DNA from: Paracoccaceae bacterium | Lineage (GTDB): Bacteria; Pseudomonadota; Alphaproteobacteria; Rhodobacterales; Rhodobacteraceae | Assembly (NCBI GenBank): GCA_002697345.1 | Contig: NZVE01000074.1 | Span: forward strand, 1-64,000 | Length of the DNA: 64,000 nucleotides | Reading direction: 5' to 3' | Shown here: in pieces, positions 56,147 to 64,000 of the stretch | Numbering within the stretch: position 1 is the first letter of the stretch | Layout of the letters: the number at the start of each line of letters is the position of its first letter | Notes under the pieces: model-generated | What the model was told of the DNA's origin: nothing | The model's database searches: none | What the model saw: the letters and a program-made list of their open reading frames with translations, nothing else | Program-made: the position numbers and the translations under genes

Positions 56147-56167
56147 CTACATATTTGTTACAGTCAA
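56139..56167 (-). promoter_or_regulatory. iscR-suf operon promoter
   Basis: On the reverse strand: -35 TTGACT (56162-56167), a 17-nt spacer, then -10 TAGAAT (56139-56144). Near-consensus for the main sigma factor and with ideal spacing. The -10 box is half of the 17-bp palindrome. Confidence 0.8.
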
Positions 56168-56207
56168 GAATGACCTTATATTAAAACTATATTTAAGGAC
56201 CAACTAA

Positions 56208-56864
56208 ATGCCCGAAGTAATATTTCCAGGACCCGAAGGTCGATTGCAAGGCAGATATCATCCAAATAAAACAAAAGACGCGCCAATAGCAATCATTCTA
56301 CATCCTAGTCCTAAGTTTGGTGGGACCATGAATAATCGTGTGGTTTATAATTTACATTACAAATTTTATAATATGGGATTTAATGTATTGAGATTTAACT
56401 TTCGTGGCGTTGGACGAAGCCAGGGAGATTTTGACGAAGGCGTTGGAGAGTTGTCAGATGCCGCATCAGCTTTAGATTATTTGCAATCAATGAACCAAAA
56501 CACCAAACATTGTTGGGTCGCTGGCTTTAGTTTTGGTGGATGGATAGGTATGCAATTGCTAATGCGAAGGCCTGAAGTTACAGGTTTTATAACAGTATCC
56601 CCCCCACACGGGCCAGGTTATGATTACAGCTTTCTTGCACCATGCCCTGCTTCTGGCTTAATTATAAACGGCTCAAAAGATCGAGTTTCAGCTCCTGAGG
56701 ACACCGTAACGCTTGTTGAAAAGCTTCACGAACAAAAAGGGATAACAATTACTCACCAAGAGGTCCCAGAAGCTAATCATTTTTTCGAAGGAGATCATTT
56801 AAACACGTTACTTAGTTCAACAGAAACATATGTAAAAAGACGGTTAACAGAAAATACTCGGTAA
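56208..56864 (+). CDS. Alpha/beta hydrolase
   Basis: A 218-residue serine hydrolase-like protein. The nucleophile elbow is GFSFGG (Ser108), with an Asp in NGSKDRVS and a His in EANHFFEGD. ILHPSPKFGGTMNN and FNFRGVGRSQG are typical of a widespread alphaproteobacterial hydrolase group that lacks a known substrate. It is divergent from iscR and shares the region with the 17-bp palindrome, so it could respond to iron as well. Confidence 0.83.
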   Translation: MPEVIFPGPEGRLQGRYHPNKTKDAPIAIILHPSPKFGGTMNNRVVYNLHYKFYNMGFNVLRFNFRGVGRSQGDFDEGVGELSDAASALDYLQSMNQNTKHCWVAGFSFGGWIGMQLLMRRPEVTGFITVSPPHGPGYDYSFLAPCPASGLIINGSKDRVSAPEDTVTLVEKLHEQKGITITHQEVPEANHFFEGDHLNTLLSSTETYVKRRLTENTR

Positions 56865-56886
56865 ATGACAGAAAAGACTGGATATT

Positions 56887-57507
56887 TTGAGAAATAATGT
56901 TCCAATAATCCTTCTAGCAGGCGGGTCTTCATCCAGGATGAGGGGAACAGATAAACTATTAAAAGAAATAGATGGCGTTTCTCTTTTGAGAAACCGAGCT
57001 CTTGTTTGTTTAAATGCCACGAATGGTAAAGTTTTTATTACTATCCCCCCAAATCACCCTGAGAGAGTTGCTCAAGTATCAGATCTACCAGTTAGTATAG
57101 TATTAACTGAAGGGTCAAAGTTAGGCTTATCACACTCTATAAAAAGGGGGTTATTGAAAATTTCAAACACAGAAGTGATGTTAATATTAGCAGATTTAAT
57201 AAAGCTATCCAGCACAGATTTACTTAATGTTTTTAAAGCCTCCAAAACTAACGACAGTGACATTATTAGGGGAATTAACGAGAATGGAGTAGCTGGGCAC
57301 CCAGTGTTAGTAAGGAACACAGTATTCAAAGAATTAAAAAATCTGTCGGGCGAACAAGGGGCTAACTCTATTTTGAAAGAACACATTGAAAATACAACTT
57401 ATGTAAAACTACCTAATAATAATGCTACTTTTGACTTAGATACTCCTGAAGAGTGGGATGCGTGGCAAAAAGATAATTTAACGCAAAAGAAATTTTTAAA
57501 AAACTAA
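56887..57507 (+). CDS. MobA/MocA-like nucleotidyltransferase
   Basis: 206 residues from a TTG start. The N-terminus is IILLAGGSSSRMRGTDKLLKEIDG, the nucleotide-binding loop of the MobA-like NTP transferase family. AGHPVLVRNTVF and FDLDTPEEWDAW resemble MocA, which adds CMP to molybdopterin for xanthine-dehydrogenase-family enzymes. The sugar-nucleotidyltransferase alternative is weaker. It is convergent with the MaoC-like gene. No molybdenum hydroxylase is present in this window. Confidence 0.75.
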   Translation: MRNNVPIILLAGGSSSRMRGTDKLLKEIDGVSLLRNRALVCLNATNGKVFITIPPNHPERVAQVSDLPVSIVLTEGSKLGLSHSIKRGLLKISNTEVMLILADLIKLSSTDLLNVFKASKTNDSDIIRGINENGVAGHPVLVRNTVFKELKNLSGEQGANSILKEHIENTTYVKLPNNNATFDLDTPEEWDAWQKDNLTQKKFLKN

Positions 57508-57510
57508 CAC

Positions 57511-57975
57511 TTACGATAACTTAATGAGATATTTGTGTAATCCAGTTAAAACCAAAATAGAACTTTGATTATATGTACGAGTACTTAAAACCATAGTACC
57601 AGTAGTCTTTGATGGACATAACTTTTTGATCTCAAACTCTGCATAAAGCGTATCTCCACAGTAAACAGGTTTTATAAACTTACTTGACTGCTCAACGAAC
57701 CCAATTAGGTTTTCACCTAACTGATGCGCAAGGGGCGTAGCTCCAATAGAGGATTGGATTAAAGTTAAAAAACCGTGGGCATATAGTTTTTCATGTCCAA
57801 TTCTTTTTAAAAATTCTTTATCATAATGAAGGGGAGCATTATCTCCACTAGCGGCCTGAAAAGCAGAAAAAAGACCTTCCGTAATTGTCCTGGCAGGCGC
57901 ACGAAAAATTTCTCCCACAGAAAAATCATTGAACAATCTAAGTGGAACCATCTGGTGACTGGCGGGTGTAAACAT
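57511..57975 (-). CDS. MaoC-like acyl dehydratase/hydratase
   Basis: 154 residues with a single hot-dog fold. The hydratase motif is FQAASGDNAPLHYDKEF (Asp and His), then YAHGFLTL, as in R-specific enoyl-CoA hydratases and mesaconyl-CoA-type dehydratases. CGDTLYAEFEIKKL follows. The acyl-CoA substrate is unknown. The ribosome-binding site AAGGTG is next to the 3' arm of an upstream inverted repeat. Confidence 0.83.
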   Translation of the reverse strand: MFTPASHQMVPLRLFNDFSVGEIFRAPARTITEGLFSAFQAASGDNAPLHYDKEFLKRIGHEKLYAHGFLTLIQSSIGATPLAHQLGENLIGFVEQSSKFIKPVYCGDTLYAEFEIKKLCPSKTTGTMVLSTRTYNQSSILVLTGLHKYLIKLS

Positions 57976-57986
57976 TAATATGCACC

Positions 57987-58018
57987 TTCGTACTGTAAAC
58001 TAAAAACGATAGTACGAA
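57987..58018 (-). repeat. 8-bp inverted repeat upstream of the MaoC-like gene
   Basis: TTCGTACT and AGTACGAA flank a 16-nt loop between the GDPD stop and the MaoC-like start. On the reverse strand the second arm abuts the ribosome-binding site of the MaoC-like gene, so it might be a leader hairpin or an operator. Chance symmetry cannot be excluded. Confidence 0.4.
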
Positions 58019-58036
58019 AATCTTGAAAAGTATATT

Positions 58037-58759
58037 CTAAAAGTTTAGGAACTTTTCTGGATAATCTGACATTATCATGTCTACTCCAAATCTATTCATT
58101 TTTTCATACTTGGCTCTATTATTCACGGTATAAACTCTAATCTTTAAACCTTCCCCATGTAATGCTCTAACTTGACTTAAGTTCAAATAATCGGCGTTCA
58201 AATGCCATGCATTGAGATTTAACTCTCGTGATATATCTTGCCAGCTCTCTGGGAGTCTTTCAGAAATTAAGGCATGCCTGTAACTCGGGATAACTTTAAT
58301 AGATTTGGCAATTAATTTTCTTGAAAAGCTAGAAATTATTATTTTTTTTGGATCCCGATTGCTTAATTCTTCTGATAAAATAGTCACCACTTTGTCTGGA
58401 TTAGTCTTATCACACTTAAGTTCATAATTAATATTGACTTCATGACTATCTTGCCAATTCAAAAGCTGTTGAAAAGACAAAACTTTTTCATTAGAGAACT
58501 CTTTGCCCTTCCAGCTACCAGCATCAAGGCTTTGAATCTCCTCAAGTGTTAAGGACGACAAAGCAACTGAGCCAGAAATAGTCCTACCTAAATTAGTATC
58601 ATGGAAAATAACTAACTTTTCATCAGATGATAAATTTAAATCAGTTTCTATCCATGAAACGCCTAAAGCTAGAGCGGCATTAAATGCGCGCATAGTATTC
58701 TCGGGAAAATTGCCACTAGCGCCGCGATGAGCACAAAAAGTACTTTTAATAATATTCAT
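58037..58759 (-). CDS. Glycerophosphodiester phosphodiesterase
   Basis: A 240-residue GDPD-family enzyme that cleaves glycerophosphodiesters to glycerol 3-phosphate and an alcohol. The catalytic HRGASGNFPENT (His11, Arg12, Glu20) is followed by WIETDLNLSSDEKLVIFHDTNLGRT, which provides metal ligands. The C-terminus LKIRVYTVNNRAKYEKMNRFGVDMIMSDYP is typical. No signal peptide, so cytosolic (UgpQ-like). Confidence 0.9.
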   Translation of the reverse strand: MNIIKSTFCAHRGASGNFPENTMRAFNAALALGVSWIETDLNLSSDEKLVIFHDTNLGRTISGSVALSSLTLEEIQSLDAGSWKGKEFSNEKVLSFQQLLNWQDSHEVNINYELKCDKTNPDKVVTILSEELSNRDPKKIIISSFSRKLIAKSIKVIPSYRHALISERLPESWQDISRELNLNAWHLNADYLNLSQVRALHGEGLKIRVYTVNNRAKYEKMNRFGVDMIMSDYPEKFLNF

Positions 58760-58800
58760 AGTAAAGCTCCAAAAAACTCAAGGAATTAGCATCCCAAAAC

Positions 58801-59715
58801 CTATTTTATATTTGCTAAAAATACACCAAAACCCACCAAAATAGCACCATAGACACTGCTCCAACTCCAATCTCCACCTAATAAAACAACAATAATCATA
58901 ACGTAAAAAGGTGCAGCATTAACATGTATAGACGTTACAGCCACACCAACTTTACTTACTGCTAATATATATAACCACTGAGATAATATTATACCAAAAA
59001 AAGCATGCACAATTAATGCCAAATAAAATTTACTTTCATTAAATGCTACTGGAATTTCCTGATAACCCAAGGTGACACTAAAGATTAAAATTGTACCTAA
59101 AAATATAAGAGCACCAACACAACTCGTTGCTGTACGGCCTAATGCCGTCATACCAGGTAACATTTTTACACTCGCACGAGTACCCCAAGCATAACAAAAA
59201 GACGCAAATACTACCGACAGTCCTCCATACAAGGTAGAGCCCTTACTTGCACCCAGACCTATTGCTACGATTCCACCAAGGATCGCGATTATTATACCAC
59301 ATACAAAAGTCCACTTAAGCTTTCTCCCGTCCAAAAGAACTTCTAATATCGCTGCGAAAGCTGGTGCAGCGGCAGATGCAACAGCAACTGTAACTGGGTC
59401 AGTTAGCGATTGGGCTTTTATAAAAAAATAACCCGAAAAACCCAAGCCAATCATGCCGATAAAAATCGCTTTAGGCCATGGTGTTGAAATAAGAGCATCG
59501 GCGCCCTCCATGAGCCCCCATACGGTTACCAACACAATAACAGCCAAGAATATCCTAATTGTGATTACAGGCAATGGATTCCATATTTCTAACAGAATTT
59601 CAGCCGCTGGAAAACCTAATGACCAGAAGAATACAGCCATCATTGCTAAAGCATTTGCTTGAACAACTTCCTTTAAAGAGCCTGCGGCCTTGTCTGTATT
59701 GACTTTTCTAATCAT
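58801..59715 (-). CDS. EamA/DMT-family transporter
   Basis: 304 residues with ten predicted membrane helices in two EamA repeats (residues about 20-150 and 165-300). GYFFIKAQSLTDPVTVAVASAAAPAFAAILEVLLDGRKLKW and SQWLYILAVSKVGVAVTSIHVNAAPFYVMIIVVLLGGDWSW are the signature pre-terminal segments of the repeats. Substrate unknown; metabolite export is common in this family. Confidence 0.87.
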   Translation of the reverse strand: MIRKVNTDKAAGSLKEVVQANALAMMAVFFWSLGFPAAEILLEIWNPLPVITIRIFLAVIVLVTVWGLMEGADALISTPWPKAIFIGMIGLGFSGYFFIKAQSLTDPVTVAVASAAAPAFAAILEVLLDGRKLKWTFVCGIIIAILGGIVAIGLGASKGSTLYGGLSVVFASFCYAWGTRASVKMLPGMTALGRTATSCVGALIFLGTILIFSVTLGYQEIPVAFNESKFYLALIVHAFFGIILSQWLYILAVSKVGVAVTSIHVNAAPFYVMIIVVLLGGDWSWSSVYGAILVGFGVFLANIK

Positions 59716-59873
59716 CTACGAATCTCGTTAAGTATCTAGAGAGGTCGGATAGCTTAACAATAATGAAATATCTACAACTATTGAGACAAACGAAATGTCG
59801 CTACTAGAACAGGTATATAAAACACAAAAAAATAACAGCTAAAGTATGACGCCTATAGTATTTTAGAGAAGAA

Positions 59874-60326
59874 TTACTTTGATACAATTTTGGCCAAGTC
59901 TGTAAAAAACTTTTTAGATAGCTTTTTAACAAGTCTTATTATCACTTGATCACCTAATTTTGTTACTTTCTCACCAAATTGAACTTTTGAGGTATAACTT
60001 AATATAGTTCCTTGATCGTATGGCTTTAAATTCACCCTTACCCATCCTCTAGACATCTTAGTTAATCGTCCCTTTCCCTCTCCTATCAGTAAAAAAGTCT
60101 CTGGAGCACCATGGTTATTCAACACAACTCGACCTAATAGTTTTAACTTTATAACACCTAATTTTACAGCAACTTTGATTTCGAGTTCATTAATCGATAT
60201 CCTAACTAAATCTTCACAACCAGGGATACATTTTTGAAGAATCAATTCATCGTTAAGAGCACAGTAAATGTCATTAACAGTAGCTGGTATTTTAATTTCA
60301 TCTTTTAATTCCACATTTCGATCCAA
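59874..60326 (-). CDS. CoxG-like SRPBCC protein (CO dehydrogenase subunit G family)
   Basis: A 150-residue START/SRPBCC-fold protein. IPATVNDIYCALNDELILQKCIPGCEDLVRI matches CoxG closely, and the centre VAVKLGVIKLKLLGRV agrees. The start is uncertain: TTG at 60326, or GTG at 60314 with GGA upstream. CoxG helps anchor or mature carbon monoxide dehydrogenase-like molybdenum hydroxylases, but relatives occur without them, as here. Confidence 0.77.
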   Translation of the reverse strand: MDRNVELKDEIKIPATVNDIYCALNDELILQKCIPGCEDLVRISINELEIKVAVKLGVIKLKLLGRVVLNNHGAPETFLLIGEGKGRLTKMSRGWVRVNLKPYDQGTILSYTSKVQFGEKVTKLGDQVIIRLVKKLSKKFFTDLAKIVSK

Positions 60327-60419
60327 TTTATCAGTTTTTTTGTAAATCAGGGCTGGAAAAGTGACATCCGATCTCTTGGCCGTTAATAATTAAAAAACCA
60401 GATCTAATTATCATTTTTG

Positions 60420-60504
60420 TGGTACCCGAGGTCGGACTCGAACCGACAAGCCTTTCGGCGGGGGATTTTGAATCCCCTGCGTCTACCAATTCCGCCACTC
60501 GGGC
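60420..60504 (-). tRNA. tRNA-Leu (CAA)
   Basis: An 85-nt class II tRNA read on the reverse strand. It begins GCCCGAGTGGCGGAATTGG and ends with an encoded CCA. The acceptor stem is GCCCGAG/CTCGGGT. The anticodon arm is GGGGA-TTCAAAA-TCCCC, giving anticodon CAA. A long variable arm and the T-arm GTCGGTTCGAGTCCGAC are present. A leucine identity is confirmed by the variable arm and the anticodon. Confidence 0.97.
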
Positions 60505-60654
60505 CTTGAGTATGCTTTCACTATATTCAAGATTGGATATGATTTATCTAAGCATTCTCCAAAGGTCAATCTGCCTATTGAACTTAAACACCCAAAGCCT
60601 TACCTTAGTAACTAACTTAGTTACAATAAAAATTATGTTTAGGTCATTAGATTA

Positions 60655-61167
60655 GTGCGTTATCTTCTTTCAGCTATTTTCATTTTGGGGGCGTCCTCGG
60701 CTATGTCATTCGTTTTTTCTAATATAGATGGTGGTAATATCGATACAAAGAAATGGGAGGGGCAACCATTCTTAATCGTCAATACCGCATCTAAATGTGG
60801 CTTTACTAAACAGTATAAGGGACTTCAAAAACTCTTTGATACCTACCGTGATGATGGTTTTATGGTACTTGCTGTACCCTCAAATGATTTCAAACAAGAG
60901 TTAAAGTCTAATGAAGCAGTTAAGGATTTTTGTGAACTGGATCTTGGCTTAAATATTCCAATGACTGAAATCACATCAGTCAAAGGAAATGGAGCTCATC
61001 CATTTTTTAAGTGGGTAGAAAAAGAGAAAAGTTTTATACCCAAGTGGAATTTTAATAAAATCTTAATTTCTGCAACGGGCGAGATCGTAGAAACCTACGG
61101 ATCTTTTGTAAACCCCAATGGACGGCGTATGAAAAAAGATATCGAAGAACAATTAGTTAAAAAATGA
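60655..61167 (+). CDS. Glutathione peroxidase-like thiol peroxidase with signal peptide
   Basis: 170 residues. The N-terminal YLLSAIFILGASSAMSF is a signal sequence or anchor, so the protein is probably periplasmic. The peroxidatic cysteine is Cys48 in NTASKCGFTKQYKGLQ. The second block VLAVPSNDFKQE has Asp where the catalytic Gln normally sits, and WNFNKILIS has the conserved Trp. Start is GTG with a weak ribosome-binding site. It is joined by a 4-nt overlap to a YqaA-type gene and then to dsbB, so a periplasmic redox theme is likely. Confidence 0.87.
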   Translation: MRYLLSAIFILGASSAMSFVFSNIDGGNIDTKKWEGQPFLIVNTASKCGFTKQYKGLQKLFDTYRDDGFMVLAVPSNDFKQELKSNEAVKDFCELDLGLNIPMTEITSVKGNGAHPFFKWVEKEKSFIPKWNFNKILISATGEIVETYGSFVNPNGRRMKKDIEEQLVKK

Positions 61168-61742
61168 TAAGAAAACTTTATGCGTGGACTCTATCTTTAG
61201 CAGCACACCCAAGGGCATTGTGGGCATTAGCCATTTTATCTTTTTTAGAAAGCTCTGTTTTCCCTATTCCTCCAGATATTTTAATGGTTGCAATGATTTT
61301 ATCACAACCAAAGCGTGCTTTTCTGATAGCCGGAATTACACTCATTGCATCAGTAATGGGAGGAATATTTGGTTATTTTATCGGTGCTTTCCTTTTCGAT
61401 GAGGTGGGTTATCCAGTTCTAAACTTCCTTGGAAAAGGCGCGATGGCAATTGAATTTAATAGTCGCTTTAATGATCTTGGGTTTTGGCCGGTACTAATAG
61501 CAGGTTTAACTCCAATACCTTACAAAATTGTTACTATTACTTCTGGCTGGGCATCCGTTCCTTTAACTACGTTTATTGTGGCATCCATAATATCAAGAGG
61601 AATTAGGTTTTTTATAGTTGCAATGTTGTTATGGCTCTACGGTGAAAAAATAAATAAGTTTATTCAAACATGGATGAACGTATTGTTTATACTTTTTATT
61701 ATTATATTGATTGGTGGCTTTGGAATGCTAAAAATACTATGA
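61164..61742 (+). CDS. YqaA-family membrane protein (DedA/SNARE-associated domain)
   Basis: 192 residues with about five hydrophobic segments. FLESSVFPIPPDILMVAMILSQPKRAF and GFWPVLIAGLTPIPYKIVTITSGWASVPLTTFIVASIISRGIRFFIVAML are strongly characteristic of the YqaA group of DedA-related proteins. Overlaps both neighbours (ATGA junctions), so it is co-translated with the peroxidase and dsbB. The function is unclear; DedA relatives affect lipid scrambling. Confidence 0.85.
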   Translation: MIRKLYAWTLSLAAHPRALWALAILSFLESSVFPIPPDILMVAMILSQPKRAFLIAGITLIASVMGGIFGYFIGAFLFDEVGYPVLNFLGKGAMAIEFNSRFNDLGFWPVLIAGLTPIPYKIVTITSGWASVPLTTFIVASIISRGIRFFIVAMLLWLYGEKINKFIQTWMNVLFILFIIILIGGFGMLKIL

Positions 61743-62209
61743 ATACCCATAAACTAATAATGTTAGCACTTGTTGCTTCTTGCGCCATGTTAATTTCTGC
61801 TTTCGTATTTCAAATATTAGGATATCCCCCATGCAAAATCTGTATCTGGCAGAGGTGGCCTCACGTGCTAGCTATATTAGCTGGCGTATTATGGCTAATC
61901 AAACCAGACTTTAGGTTCATTATTTTAGGTGCATTTTCAACCTTTTTGACTAGTGGGTTAGGTCTATACCATAGTGGTATAGAACAGAAATGGTGGTCTG
62001 GTCCAAGCACCTGTTCCTCAGGAAAAATAGATGATCTTTCTGTAGACGAATTATTTGAAAAAATCATGAATGCCCCATTAACTAGATGTGATGAGATAGT
62101 ATGGACATTTGCAAATCTTTCTATGGCCAATTGGAACGCTATTCTCTCACTTTTACTGACTATAGTTTGGATTATAGCCATCAAAAATAAATCAATAACC
62201 TCTAAATAA
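61739..62209 (+). CDS. dsbB: Disulfide bond formation protein B
   Basis: 156 residues and four membrane helices, reoxidising DsbA with quinone. The first cysteine pair is Cys32-x-x-Cys35 in PPCKICIWQRWPH, and the second is Cys92 and Cys117 in the periplasmic loop (STCSSG, TRCDE). I chose ATG at 61739, overlapping the YqaA stop; a frame open further upstream lacks DsbB features. Confidence 0.92.
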   Translation: MNTHKLIMLALVASCAMLISAFVFQILGYPPCKICIWQRWPHVLAILAGVLWLIKPDFRFIILGAFSTFLTSGLGLYHSGIEQKWWSGPSTCSSGKIDDLSVDELFEKIMNAPLTRCDEIVWTFANLSMANWNAILSLLLTIVWIIAIKNKSITSK

Positions 62210-62312
62210 CTTTTCCAAACTTTCGATAGCTTTTGATTGCACCCAACACCTAGATTAGGTTATACTTATTAATACAAGATGTAGCTTAAATGGTTTATGA
62301 ATTGGAACTTCT

Positions 62313-64000
62313 GTGAACGACACACCTGAAACAACTGACGAACAAATACCTACACCAAGAATGGAGCATGCCGGGCCTCAGGTTTCCATAACGGATGAAA
62401 TGAAAACATCGTTTTTAGATTATGCTATGAGTGTAATAATTTCTCGAGCAATACCAGATCTAAGAGATGGTCTTAAACCTGTTCATAGACGTATTTTATA
62501 TGCTATGCACGAGACAGGAAACACCCACGACAAATCTTACAGAAAATCGGCACGATCAGTTGGTGACGTAATGGGGAAATACCATCCTCATGGAGATAGT
62601 GCAATTTATGATGCCTTAGTTCGTATGGCCCAAGATTTTTCAATGTCCCTTCCTCTTCTAGATGGACAAGGGAATTTTGGTTCAATGGATGGTGATAATG
62701 CGGCTGCAATGAGATACACAGAAGTTCGAATGGATAAACCAGCCAGCGCCTTACTAGCAGACATAGAAAAAGATACGGTAGATTTTCAAGATAATTATGA
62801 TGGAAAAGACCGGGAACCAACAGTATTACCAGCAAAGTTTCCAAATATGCTGGTAAACGGTGCAGGGGGTATCGCTGTTGGAATGGCCACAAATATACCT
62901 CCTCATAACTTAGGAGAAGTAATTGACGCAACACTAGCCCTAATTGAGTCACCAGACCTACAAGCAGAAGACCTAATCCAGTTCGTACCTGCACCAGACT
63001 TTCCAACAGGAGGGATAATCTTGGGCAAGACTGGGGCAAGAAAAGCCTACATTGAGGGCCGAGGTAGTGTAATAATTAGAGCAAAAACCCATATAGATGA
63101 AATCCGTAAAGATCGATTTGCCATAATAATCGATGAAATACCTTATCAAGTAAATAAATCAACTATGATAGAGCGGATAGCAGAAGCCTCAAGAGATAAG
63201 AAAATTGAAGGAATAGCACATGTTCAAGATGAATCTGATAGGGTTGGAGTCCGCGTCGTAGTAGAGTTAAAACGGGACGCAACTGCAGAGGTCGTGTTAA
63301 ATCAATTGTTTCGTTTCACTCCCATGCAAACATCCTTTGCATGTAATATGTTAGCCCTAAATAGAGGTCGCCCCGAACAATTAACTTTAAGATCATTTCT
63401 AACAAACTTCATTAGCTTTCGCGAAGAGGTTGTCACAAGACGGACAGCTTTCGAGCTCGAAAAAGCTCGTGAGAGAGCTCATATTCTTTGTGGGCTGGCA
63501 GTAGCAGTATCCAATGTAGATGAAATTGTTTCTACTATAAGAAAATCAGCAGATGCTGCCGAAGCTAGAGAAAAGCTAATGACAAAGTCATGGCAAGCTA
63601 GTGATATCTTACCATACATTCAATTAATAGATGACCCACATCACTCAATAAATGATGATGGATCTTACAATCTATCTGAAGCTCAAGCCAGATCTATACT
63701 TGAGCTAAGGTTACAACGTTTAACACAAATTGGAGTTAAAGAGGTAACAACAGAGCTTGAAGGCTTAGCGGAAAAAATAAAAGAATATCTTAGTATCCTT
63801 AGGTCCAAAGAAAGAATAATGACAATAATTTCTGATGAATTAAAAGAGGTTCAAGAGCAATTTTCAGTTCCAAGGAGATCTGAAATTATAGATTGGTCTG
63901 GAGGCCTAGAAGATGAAGATTTTATTGAAAAGGAAGATATGGTCGTAACCGTTACATCTGGTGGATATATAAAAAGGACACCATTAGTAGATTTTAGAGC
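62313..64000 (+). CDS. gyrA: DNA gyrase subunit A (partial, 5' portion)
   Basis: Runs off the right edge; the first 562 codons are visible from a GTG with GGAA upstream. [38 protein letters not shown] is the canonical GyrA start. The quinolone region [20 protein letters not shown] has Ser96 and Asp100, equivalent to E. coli Ser83 and Asp87, the sensitive-type residues. The catalytic tyrosine is Tyr135 in [10 protein letters not shown]. Introduces negative supercoils with GyrB. ParC is a less likely alternative. Confidence 0.95.
   Translation, partial: MNDTPETTDEQIPTPRMEHAGPQVSITDEMKTSFLDYAMSVIISRAIPDLRDGLKPVHRRILYAMHETGNTHDKSYRKSARSVGDVMGKYHPHGDSAIYDALVRMAQDFSMSLPLLDGQGNFGSMDGDNAAAMRYTEVRMDKPASALLADIEKDTVDFQDNYDGKDREPTVLPAKFPNMLVNGAGGIAVGMATNIPPHNLGEVIDATLALIESPDLQAEDLIQFVPAPDFPTGGIILGKTGARKAYIEGRGSVIIRAKTHIDEIRKDRFAIIIDEIPYQVNKSTMIERIAEASRDKKIEGIAHVQDESDRVGVRVVVELKRDATAEVVLNQLFRFTPMQTSFACNMLALNRGRPEQLTLRSFLTNFISFREEVVTRRTAFELEKARERAHILCGLAVAVSNVDEIVSTIRKSADAAEAREKLMTKSWQASDILPYIQLIDDPHHSINDDGSYNLSEAQARSILELRLQRLTQIGVKEVTTELEGLAEKIKEYLSILRSKERIMTIISDELKEVQEQFSVPRRSEIIDWSGGLEDEDFIEKEDMVVTVTSGGYIKRTPLVDFR

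Noticed and set aside
60419..60655. Forward open frame over the tRNA
   Set aside because: Its first half is the complement of tRNA-Leu; no homology or ribosome-binding site. Frequently mis-annotated as a small protein in other genomes.
62503..63039. Long reverse-strand open frame of 178 codons
   Set aside because: It lies entirely within gyrA on the opposite strand; gyrA is unmistakable and the reverse translation is low-complexity, leucine-rich with no domain.
1..64000. CRISPR array, prophage or insertion sequence
   Set aside because: No regularly spaced repeats, transposase, integrase or phage structural genes were found; gene order and composition look continuous.

Overview
The window is a continuous, gene-dense stretch of an AT-rich bacterial chromosome. 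Gene content points to a marine alphaproteobacterium near the Rhodobacterales. The evidence is a class II DAHP synthase, a suf operon led by an IscR that lacks the usual three-cysteine cluster motif, a large set of ABC and TTT transporters, and a tungsten-type NAD formate dehydrogenase with fused NuoE/NuoF subunit. I see no prophage, insertion sequence, CRISPR array or rRNA. One tRNA-Leu(CAA) is present. Both window edges cut genes: a gamma-carbonic-anhydrase-like gene on the left and gyrA on the right.

Layout. 0-7 kb: housekeeping and envelope genes (gmk, DAHP synthase, a GlxA/AraC-type regulator, lpxD, an L,D-transpeptidase, a DUF882 peptidase). 7-12.8 kb: one run for molybdenum/tungsten enzymes (fdhD-mobA-mobB-moeA followed by the tungstate importer tupBCA). 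12.8-23 kb: a catabolic region with a spermidine/putrescine-type ABC importer, two amine/amino-acid oxidases, a GMC oxidoreductase, an enolase-superfamily enzyme and a hydroxyacid dehydrogenase; its substrate is unknown. 23-26.5 kb: an amino-acid ABC binding protein and an unusually large permease, then a dimethylarginine hydrolase. 26.6-29.1 kb: a methyltransferase convergent with a 582-residue protein carrying a zeta-toxin-like P-loop region. 29.1-32.2 kb: a tripartite tricarboxylate transporter (tctCBA).

32.3-46 kb is the most coherent metabolic block. It holds a GntR-led oxalate operon (gntR, oxalyl-CoA decarboxylase oxc, formyl-CoA transferase frc, a formyl-THF hydrolase-like gene, and formate-THF ligase fhs), then sucCD, then the two-subunit NAD formate dehydrogenase. 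Read together: oxalate is activated to oxalyl-CoA, decarboxylated to formyl-CoA and released as formate. Formate is then either oxidised to CO2 with NADH (FDH) or captured on tetrahydrofolate (Fhs). The cofactor genes at 7-12.8 kb would supply FDH with metal cofactor. The strongest new observation is that the gntR-oxc operon and sucCD have near-duplicate promoters. Each has the same 10-bp palindrome TGGTATACCA laid over the -10 box, a -35 TTGAC at identical spacing, and a shared 14-bp leader element. This places sucCD in the oxalate regulon and suggests that it provides the succinyl-CoA that primes CoA transfer to oxalate.

46-62 kb: a quinone-oxidoreductase-like gene, a ketopantoate-reductase-like gene, the iscR-suf iron-sulfur operon (with a perfect palindrome over the iscR -10 box), then assorted genes (alpha/beta hydrolase, MocA-like nucleotidyltransferase, MaoC, GDPD, EamA, CoxG-like), the tRNA, and a small glutathione peroxidase-YqaA-DsbB cluster before gyrA.
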